Of a stretch of 5,931 nucleotides of DNA, positions 1 to 5,044 are shown one piece after another. The stretch lies in the NCBI GenBank assembly GCA_021816565.1, contig JAKAXN010000294.1, positions 1-5,931 of the forward strand, in the 5' to 3' direction. A program made the position numbers and the translations under genes. This stretch comes from Actinomycetes bacterium (GTDB lineage Bacteria; Actinomycetota; Acidimicrobiia; Acidimicrobiales; Palsa-688). The notes below the pieces were generated by a model that was given only the letters and a program-made list of their open reading frames with translations, was not told the origin of the DNA and did no database searches. The stretch's first letter is position 1; each line of letters opens with the position of its first letter.

Positions 1-767
1 CCGGGGTGGTGGCGGTGGACCAGGGCCCCATCCGGGGATCCCGACGCAGCAACCCGGCGACCTACACCGGCCTCCTGGAACCGGTCCGCAAGGCGTTCGC
101 CAAGGCCAACGGGGTCAAGCCGGCCCTGTTCAGCCCCAACTCGGAGGGGGCCTGCCCCACCTGCAACGGCACCGGCGTGCTCTACACCGACCTGGCGACG
201 ATGGCCTCCGTGGCCACCACCTGTGAGGACTGTGGCGGCCGGCGCTTCGACGCCTCGGTCCTGGGGTACCGCCTGGGCGGCCTGGACATCAGCGAGGTCC
301 TGGCCCTGTCGGTCGCCGACGCCGGCCGGTTCTTCGGCACCGGCCCGGCCCGCACCCCGGCGGCCCACGCCATCCTGGAACGGATGGCCGACGCGGGCCT
401 CGGCTACCTGACCCTGGGCCAGCCTCTGACCACGCTGTCGGGCGGCGAGAGGCAGCGGCTCAAGATGGCCACCCACATGGGTGACCGGGGCGGCGTCCTG
501 GTCCTCGACGAGCCGACCACCGGGCTGCACCTGGCCGACGTGGAACATCTCCTCGGGCTCCTCGACCGCCTGGTCGACTCGGGCCGGTCGGTGATCGTGG
601 TCGAGCACCACCTGGCGGTTATGGCCCACGCCGACTGGATCATCGACCTCGGCCCGGGCGCCGGCCACGACGGAGGCCGGGTGGTCTTCGAGGGCACCCC
701 GGCCGCCCTGGTCGATGCCCGCTCCACGCTGACCGGCCAGCACCTGGCAGCCTACGTGGCGGGCTAG
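1..767 (+). CDS. UvrA-like ABC ATPase (excinuclease subunit A family), C-terminal part, 5' end cut by the window
   Basis: This is the last ~255 residues of a UvrA-family protein; the frame is open to the left edge, so the ATG/GTG-like codon at 6 is internal. Counting from that codon, the opening VDQGPIRGSRRSNPATYTG matches the stretch that follows the second Walker A in UvrA proteins. A C-X2-C-X19-C-X2-C zinc module (C50, C53, C73, C76) has the usual UvrA spacing. An ABC signature LSGGERQR (144-151), Walker B VLVLDEP (164-170), TTGLH and the H-loop VVEHH (around 201) follow. The end carries the UvrA hallmark WIIDLGPGAGHDGG (211-224). Canonical UvrA finds bulky DNA lesions with UvrB in nucleotide excision repair. 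The details here (GPIRGSRRS, SGGERQR, VEHH, ending in TLTGQHLAAYVAG) look more like the shorter UvrA-like paralogues common in actinobacteria, some of which (DrrC type) are linked to drug self-resistance. The missing N-terminal half, where a UvrB-binding domain would lie, prevents a choice. Family is certain; the subclass is inference. Confidence 0.93.
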   Translation, partial: GVVAVDQGPIRGSRRSNPATYTGLLEPVRKAFAKANGVKPALFSPNSEGACPTCNGTGVLYTDLATMASVATTCEDCGGRRFDASVLGYRLGGLDISEVLALSVADAGRFFGTGPARTPAAHAILERMADAGLGYLTLGQPLTTLSGGERQRLKMATHMGDRGGVLVLDEPTTGLHLADVEHLLGLLDRLVDSGRSVIVVEHHLAVMAHADWIIDLGPGAGHDGGRVVFEGTPAALVDARSTLTGQHLAAYVAG

Positions 768-780
768 GAAGGACCGGGCC

Positions 781-806
781 GAGCCACGCCGGGCTCTCCC
801 CTTTTT
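781..806 (+). terminator. Weak intrinsic-terminator candidate after the UvrA-like gene
   Basis: Fourteen bases after the stop codon, GAGCC (781-785) can pair with GGCTC (792-796) around a 6-base loop. A short pyrimidine stretch follows, with five T residues at 802-806, the only T run in this GC-rich gap. The stem is short and the T run starts five bases after it, so it would be a poor classical terminator. Its position between two same-strand genes is right for one. Confidence 0.3.
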
Positions 807-849
807 CCGGATGGTCAAGCTCCACCCGTAGCCGGCCGAGGCTGGGGGC

Positions 850-1164
850 GTGAGCATCATGCGGGCCCGCCTGGTCATGAAAATGGTGACGCTGGTGGTG
901 ACACTGGTGCTCACGATCATGGCCGCCCGGTCCTGCGGAGGGAGCGGCTCGCCGGCCTCCCCGCTCAACCCCGGGAACCTGGCCCGCAACGGCCTGAGCG
1001 GCCTGTGCGCCAACCAGCAGGCCGTGAACACCGCCTCCGGGGACCCCACCGCCCCCGTGGGGTTCCAGATTCCGGCCTCCGATGCCGCCCTGGCGGGCAT
1101 GGCCGGGCTGAGCAGCTCCAGCCTGTCGTGCTCCACCACCACCACCGCCCCGGGCGGCAGCTGA
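850..1164 (+). CDS. Small exported or membrane-anchored protein of unknown function (104 aa)
   Basis: I do not recognise this protein. It begins with a short basic stretch (R5, R7, K11), then a hydrophobic segment of about 15 residues (VTLVVTLVLTIMAA, 13-26), then C29 followed by a Gly/Ser/Pro-rich region. This is the layout of a signal peptide or lipoprotein signal, but ARSC is a poor lipobox because the residue before Cys should be Gly or Ala and Leu is expected at -3. A plain N-terminal membrane anchor is equally possible. The rest is small, polar and low in charge, with Cys at 53 and 94 and a Ser/Thr-rich end (SSSSLSCSTTTTAPGGS). C53 and C94 could form a disulfide outside the cell. Codon third positions are almost all G/C, as in the neighbouring genes, supporting real coding. 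The GTG at 850 has GAGG eight bases upstream; ATG at 859 or 877 are alternatives. It sits between the UvrA-like gene and the exporter gene, on the same strand. Nothing shows a link to either. Confidence 0.6.
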   Translation: MSIMRARLVMKMVTLVVTLVLTIMAARSCGGSGSPASPLNPGNLARNGLSGLCANQQAVNTASGDPTAPVGFQIPASDAALAGMAGLSSSSLSCSTTTTAPGGS

Positions 1165-1205
1165 GCCGGCCGGCTGACCGGGAGCGGCCGGGCCGCCGGG
1201 CTGGC

Positions 1206-1211
1206 TACGCT
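1206..1211 (+). promoter_or_regulatory. Possible -10 element for the LysE-family gene
   Basis: TACGCT fits the TANNNT pattern of actinobacterial housekeeping -10 boxes and lies about 40 bases before the GTG start of the exporter gene. The surrounding GGCTACGCTCG is the only AT-containing interruption in a very GC-rich gap. No good -35 hexamer lies at the usual 16-18 base distance; the nearest TTGACA-like string, CTGACC at 1174-1179, is too far away. Suggestive only. Confidence 0.22.
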
Positions 1212-1242
1212 CGGCCCGTGCCGGAGCGGACACCACAGGGAC

Positions 1243-1250
1243 GGGAGGGG
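1243..1250 (+). promoter_or_regulatory. Shine-Dalgarno sequence fixing the GTG start of the LysE-family gene
   Basis: GGGAGGGG contains the GGAGG core at 1244-1248, four bases before the GTG at 1253. The spacing is slightly short, but this is the strongest ribosome binding site in the window and supports this GTG over any start further in. Confidence 0.6.
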
Positions 1251-1252
1251 CA

Positions 1253-1870
1253 GTGACCACGGATCTTCTGGCCTTCTCGGCGGCCGCCGCGCTGATAGTG
1301 CTGATCCCGGGGCCCGACACCCTGGTCGTGCTGCGCAGCGTCGTGCTCAACGGGCGCCGGCAGGCGGCGCTCACCGCCCTCGGGGTGCTGAGCGGGCTGC
1401 TCGTGTGGATGTCGGCGGCGGCGCTGGGGCTCACCGCGGTGCTGCGGGCCTCGCAGGACGGCTACCTGGCGCTGCGCCTGGCCGGCGCGGCCTACCTTCT
1501 CTACATCGGGGTGCAGGCCCTGCGCAGCCGGGCCCTCGGCCAGCCGGTCGACCGGCCCGGGCCGGCCCGTTCGATCGTGGGCCGGGGATTTCGCGCCGGG
1601 CTCATGACCGACCTACTCAACCCCAAGGTAGGGGTGTTCTTCATCACGTTCTTCCCGGCGTTCATCCCCCGCCACTCCCCGGTGGCGGCGGTGACGGTCG
1701 GCCTCGGCCTCATCTTCGTGGTGGAGACCGCCGTGTACTTCGCCCTGATGCTGATCTTCGTCGAGCAGCTCACCGGATGGCTGGCCACCGACCGCCTCAG
1801 GCGGCGGCTCAACCGGGCGACCGGGGTGGTGCTCATCGGCTTCGGGCTGCGCCTGGCCGTCGAGGGCTAG
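1253..1870 (+). CDS. LysE/RhtB-family amino-acid or metabolite exporter (205 aa)
   Basis: An integral membrane protein of the LysE/RhtB transporter family, whose members export amino acids and related small molecules using the proton gradient. The length of 205 residues is typical. The N-terminal helix runs into the family motif PGPDTLVVLRSVVLNGRRQA (19-38). The next segments are GVLSGLLVWMSAAALGL (44-60), then AGAAYLLYIGVQALRS (78-92). A charged cytoplasmic loop (93-112) follows. The second family motif, GLMTDLLNPKVGVFFITFF (116-134), includes the conserved LNPK at 122-125. Two more helices (144-170) and a final helix after RLRRRLNRATG (181-191) complete the roughly six-helix fold. The GTG start is set by GGAGG four bases upstream and puts the PGPD motif at its normal distance from the N-terminus. 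The substrate cannot be read from the sequence. The gene follows the small exported protein gene after 88 bases and converges on holB. Confidence is high for family and low for cargo. Confidence 0.93.
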   Translation: MTTDLLAFSAAAALIVLIPGPDTLVVLRSVVLNGRRQAALTALGVLSGLLVWMSAAALGLTAVLRASQDGYLALRLAGAAYLLYIGVQALRSRALGQPVDRPGPARSIVGRGFRAGLMTDLLNPKVGVFFITFFPAFIPRHSPVAAVTVGLGLIFVVETAVYFALMLIFVEQLTGWLATDRLRRRLNRATGVVLIGFGLRLAVEG

Positions 1871-1875
1871 ACCCC

Positions 1876-1900
1876 GGGGCCGGACCCGGCGCCGGGCCCC
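1876..1900. terminator. GC-rich inverted repeat between convergent genes, possible two-way terminator
   Basis: GGGGCC (1876-1881) can pair with GGCCCC (1895-1900), and the loop region overlaps a perfect 12-base palindrome, CCCGGCGCCGGG (1885-1896), which could form a competing hairpin. It fills most of the 31-base gap between the stop of the LysE-family gene and the stop of holB, so it would serve both strands. There is no T tract on either side, so efficient intrinsic termination is not assured. Actinobacterial convergent ends often carry such T-less hairpins. Confidence 0.35.
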
Positions 1901-1901
1901 G

Positions 1902-3050
1902 TCAGCTCGACGACAGGCGACCCAGGCGGCACAGCAGGGCCTGCAGGGCCAGCAGCTCCCCCGGGTTGAACGCCAGGCTCTTCGACGTCAGGTCGACCCG
2001 GCGTACCGCCTCCATGGCGTCGGCCCGCCGGCGGGCGTCGGGCGCGGCAGCCAGGCGCTGCCGGTAGGCGGCCGAGAGGGTGGCCAGCCCGGCCCTCAGC
2101 TCGTCGGTGCGCTGCCGGCGTATCTCCCGCTTGTGTCGTTCCTCCATCTCGCCCACCCCGGCGCTCAGAGCGGCCTTGGTGGCCCGGCCCCGCCCCTTGC
2201 CCTTGCCACCCCGACCCCCGCTGACCTCGAAGGCCCGGGCGTTGCGCTCGGTGAGCTCCTCCAGCTCCCGGGCGTGGCGGTCCTTCAGGGGGGCCACGCT
2301 CGAGTCCAGGAAGGCCAGCAGCTCGTCGGCCACGGCCGCCGCGGTGGTCCCGCTCCCGTCTAGCCGGGCCGGGATGGCGTGCCAGGCCTGCCGGCGCAGC
2401 TCGAACTGCGGGTCGGCGGCCAGCAGGCGGGCCCGGTCCAGGCGCCCCCCGGCCGCCTCGGCCAGCTGGGCGGCCCGTTCCGGTTCGACCCCGTCGGCCA
2501 CCAGGGCAGCCACCACCGCCGCCGGCCGCAGCGGGGCGAAGTCCACCTGCAGGCACCGGCTGGCGATGGTGACCAGCTCCGGCGGCAGGTAGTCGGCCAG
2601 GATGACGAACACCGTGGTGGCGGGCGGCTCCTCGATGGTCTTGAGCAGCGCCGGGCCGGAGTCGCGCACCAGGTGGAAGTCGTGGAGGATCACCACCTTG
2701 CGGCTGCCCTCCACCGGGCTCATGAACGCCGTCCGGGTCACCTCGCGAGCTGCGCCCATACCGATCGACGCCCCCTCCCGTTCCACGGTGACCACGTCGG
2801 GATGGAGCCCGTCGAGCACCCGGCGACAGCTGTCGTCGAGCCCCCCGGCCCCGGCGTGGTCGCCGTGGTGGGGGCACAGTAGCGAGGCGGCGAAGCTGAG
2901 CGCGGCGGCCCGCTTCCCGGTGCCGGCCGGGCCGATGAACAGGTAGGCGTGGACCGGCCGGAGGGCCGCGGACCGGAGCAGCCCCACCGCCCGGTCCTGG
3001 CCCACCACTTCGCCGTACAGATCGCGGTCGGTGCCGGTGGTGACGCTCAT
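1902..3050 (-). CDS. holB: DNA polymerase III subunit delta-prime (clamp loader), 382 aa
   Basis: This protein is a subunit of the clamp loader that places the beta sliding clamp on primed DNA. The N-terminal AAA+ domain opens with LYGEVVGQDRAVGLL (11-25), followed by a P-loop GPAGTGKR (40-47). The Walker B region KVVILHDFHLV (118-128) leads into ALLKTIEEPP (134-143), a hallmark of DnaX and delta-prime proteins. The sensor stretch TVFVILADYLPPELVTIASRC (146-166) contains the SRC motif (164-166). The zinc module is unusual: C59 and C75 match the outer two ligands, but the usual inner CXXC is missing, and H61, H62 and H65 lie nearby. After the lid domain comes a charged helix (254-272), a Gly/Lys/Arg-rich linker (278-289), then a basic helix and a C-terminal helical domain (312-382). 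That extension is what I expect of actinobacterial delta-prime and distinguishes it from DnaX, which is longer. The ATG at 3050 puts the VGQ motif at the normal distance; the only SD-like bases are a G run touching the ATG. The gene lies 30 bases after the GT39 gene and is probably co-transcribed. Confidence 0.93.
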   Translation of the reverse strand: MSVTTGTDRDLYGEVVGQDRAVGLLRSAALRPVHAYLFIGPAGTGKRAAALSFAASLLCPHHGDHAGAGGLDDSCRRVLDGLHPDVVTVEREGASIGMGAAREVTRTAFMSPVEGSRKVVILHDFHLVRDSGPALLKTIEEPPATTVFVILADYLPPELVTIASRCLQVDFAPLRPAAVVAALVADGVEPERAAQLAEAAGGRLDRARLLAADPQFELRRQAWHAIPARLDGSGTTAAAVADELLAFLDSSVAPLKDRHARELEELTERNARAFEVSGGRGGKGKGRGRATKAALSAGVGEMEERHKREIRRQRTDELRAGLATLSAAYRQRLAAAPDARRRADAMEAVRRVDLTSKSLAFNPGELLALQALLCRLGRLSSS

Positions 3051-3080
3051 CCCCGACCAGTCTGCCAGCCCGGCCGGCAG

Positions 3081-4961
3081 CTAGCGGGTGAGGTCGTAGA
3101 AGGTGACGTAGCCGACCCGCCGGGCCGGGAAGCGGGCCTCGACCCAGGCGGTGATGGCCCGGGCGTCGGAGGCCGGGTCGGGGGGCGCGGCGGCGGGCGC
3201 CGCGGCGGCGGTCGGGCCGGAGGCCCACAGCGGGGGGCCGGCGACCAGGAACCAGCGGATGGCCCCGCTACGGACGTAGCCCTCGAAAGCAGCCAGGGTC
3301 GGGTCCGGGTCGGTGCCGTTGAACCCGCCCACGGCCATCACCGGGCGGCCCGAGGCCAGCTGGTACCCGGCGGCCCGCTCGCCCCCGACTGTCGCCGCGG
3401 CCCACCGGTAGCGGGGCGAGGCGGTGCGGATCTCCGCCACCGCCGCCCGGTCCGGCCGGGGAGCCAGCAGCAGCCCACCGGTGCGCTCCACCTCCCGGGC
3501 CGCAGCTGCCCGGGCCGGCGACAGGCCGGCGGTCGTGGGAGCGAACCCGACGTCGGGGATGGCGCTGCGGTGGGGGGAGGCGGCCGTGGCCAGGCTGAAC
3601 AGGGCCGGGCCGAGCAGGCACAGCGCCACCGCGGCGGCCAGCACCGGAAAGGTAGGACGACAGAGCCGCCGCGACAGCAGGGCGGCCACTCCCGCGGCGG
3701 TCGCCGCGGCGACCGCCGGCCCGGCCCCCGACCACGGGGCCCCGGCCAGGATCCACACCCCCCACACCAGGGTCACACCGAGCGTGGCGGCCAGCACGGA
3801 CCGCACCCGGCGATCGTGGCGGCGAACCCACAGGAGGCCGGTTCCTATGGCGCACACGGCGCTGACCGCCGGGGCCAGGGCCACGCTGTAGTACGGGTGG
3901 ATGACCCCCCGGCCCAGGCTTATGGTGGCCCCGGTGACCACGGCGGTGGCGACCCACAGCACCACTGACGCCCGGGCCGGGTCCCGGCGGGGCCACCGCC
4001 GGGTGATCCAGAGCGCGGCGGCTCCGAGCATCACCGCGGCCGGCAGGAACCAGCCGATGGCCGGGCGGTACTGCGGGTCGACCAGCCGCAGCCATCCGGC
4101 CGGGCCCGAACCGCCCCCGCTCCCGGGGTTGAAGCCGACGGCCCCGGCCTCCGATCCGGTGAGGCGCCCGAAACCGTTGTAGCCGAAGATCAGGTTGAGG
4201 AGGCTGTTGTCCTGGGAGCTGCCGATGTAGGGGCGCTCCCCGGCCGGCACGAGCGAGACCACCGCCACCCACCATCCGGCGGCGACGACCAGCACGGCCC
4301 CGGCGCCGGTCAGCCGCAGCCACCGGGTCCGGGCCCGGCCCGGGCCGGCCCACAGGTACACCGAAGCCAGAACCGGGACCACGACCAGAGCCTGCAGCAT
4401 CTTGGCCAGGAACCCGGCTCCGACCATCGCCGCCGAGGCGGTGAGCCACCAGCCCCGCTCGGACTCCAGGGCCCGCACCGCGGCGTAGGTGGCGGCGAGG
4501 AGGAACAGGACCAGGAGGGGATCCGGGTCGTTGAAGCGGAACATCAGCGCCGACACCGGTGTGAGGGCGAACAGAGCGCCGCTGAGGAGCCCCACCGCCG
4601 GGCCGAAGACCCGGCGCACGGTGGCGTAGAGCACGGCCACGCACGCCACCCCCTCGAGAGCCGACGGCACCAGGATGCTCCACGAGCTGAGCCCGAACAG
4701 CCGGGCCGACAGCTCCATCACCCACAGCGACGCCGGCGGCTTGTCGACGGTGATGAACCCGGACGGGTCGAGGGACCCGAAGAAGGCGGCCTTCCAGCTG
4801 CGCGACCCGGCCTGCACGGCGGCGGAGTAGAAACCGTTGGCCCAGCCCGACGCCCCCAGCCCGACCACGTAGAGGGCCGTGGCCGAGGCCAGCAGGGCCA
4901 CGAGCGCGGGTCGCGCCCAGGCCGGGTCGCCGGGCCGGCCCCGCAGGAGCCTCCGGGCCAT
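3081..4961 (-). CDS. GT39-family (PMT/ArnT/YkcB-like) integral membrane glycosyltransferase, 626 aa
   Basis: A polytopic membrane enzyme of the GT-C class. Such proteins transfer a sugar from a polyprenyl-phosphate carrier to an acceptor on the outer face of the membrane. After a basic N-terminus, TM1 (18-36) leads to an external loop with WANGFYSAAVQAG (40-52), SLDPSGFITVDKPPASLW (63-80) and conserved acidic residues D65 and D73, where family members bind donor and acceptor. Hydrophobic segments follow at roughly 98-116, 121-137, 149-163, 173-204, 217-237, 302-319, 333-347, 359-379, 389-407, 415-430 and 437-459. FRFNDPDPLL (141-150) and PYIGSSQDNSLLNLIFGYNG (244-263) are typical of the actinobacterial YkcB-like branch. 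The last ~165 residues form an external domain with the characteristic GGFNGTDPDPTLAAF (545-559), then an Ala/Pro-rich stretch (584-597) and a WV..RF..RRVGYVTFYDL end. I chose ATG at 4961 (GGTGG seven bases upstream). A TTG at 5048, overlapping the upstream stop, would add 29 Ala/Pro/Gly-rich residues. The GT2 gene upstream could supply its donor. Sugar and acceptor are unknown. Confidence 0.9.
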   Translation of the reverse strand: MARRLLRGRPGDPAWARPALVALLASATALYVVGLGASGWANGFYSAAVQAGSRSWKAAFFGSLDPSGFITVDKPPASLWVMELSARLFGLSSWSILVPSALEGVACVAVLYATVRRVFGPAVGLLSGALFALTPVSALMFRFNDPDPLLVLFLLAATYAAVRALESERGWWLTASAAMVGAGFLAKMLQALVVVPVLASVYLWAGPGRARTRWLRLTGAGAVLVVAAGWWVAVVSLVPAGERPYIGSSQDNSLLNLIFGYNGFGRLTGSEAGAVGFNPGSGGGSGPAGWLRLVDPQYRPAIGWFLPAAVMLGAAALWITRRWPRRDPARASVVLWVATAVVTGATISLGRGVIHPYYSVALAPAVSAVCAIGTGLLWVRRHDRRVRSVLAATLGVTLVWGVWILAGAPWSGAGPAVAAATAAGVAALLSRRLCRPTFPVLAAAVALCLLGPALFSLATAASPHRSAIPDVGFAPTTAGLSPARAAAAREVERTGGLLLAPRPDRAAVAEIRTASPRYRWAAATVGGERAAGYQLASGRPVMAVGGFNGTDPDPTLAAFEGYVRSGAIRWFLVAGPPLWASGPTAAAAPAAAPPDPASDARAITAWVEARFPARRVGYVTFYDLTR

Positions 4962-5044
4962 CGACCGGCCACCGGCCCCGGCGCCGGCCCGGTCCCCCGA
5001 GCCGGTCGCAGCCCGGGTGACGGGGGCGGCCGGGGCGGGGGCGG

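Noticed and set aside
790..818. A TTGACC hexamer on the minus strand (813-818) in the gap after the UvrA-like gene, looking like a -35 box.
   Set aside because: At 17 bases spacing the -10 position reads AGCCCG, and no minus-strand gene lies to its left in the window.
1131..1149. Run of ACC triplets near the end of the small gene.
   Set aside because: Four Thr codons in a Ser/Thr-rich tail; too short to call a repeat locus, though slippage there could vary tail length.
640..1434. A 264-codon minus-strand open frame spanning the end of the UvrA-like gene, the small gene and the start of the exporter gene.
   Set aside because: It crosses three plus-strand genes, two with clear family motifs, and shows only GC-driven low-complexity composition.
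3180..3212. GCGGCGG-type repeat resembling a short tandem repeat.
   Set aside because: It encodes the Ala/Pro-rich stretch near the C-terminus of the GT39 protein in frame; no uniform repeat unit is visible.
1867..3228. A 453-codon minus-strand open frame covering holB.
   Set aside because: It is a shifted frame of holB with Arg/Gly/Pro-rich composition; holB itself carries all clamp-loader motifs.
2949..3968. A 339-codon plus-strand open frame antisense to the GT39 gene.
   Set aside because: Composition is Gly/Arg/Gln/His-rich with no recognisable domain, and the opposite strand has a well-supported gene.
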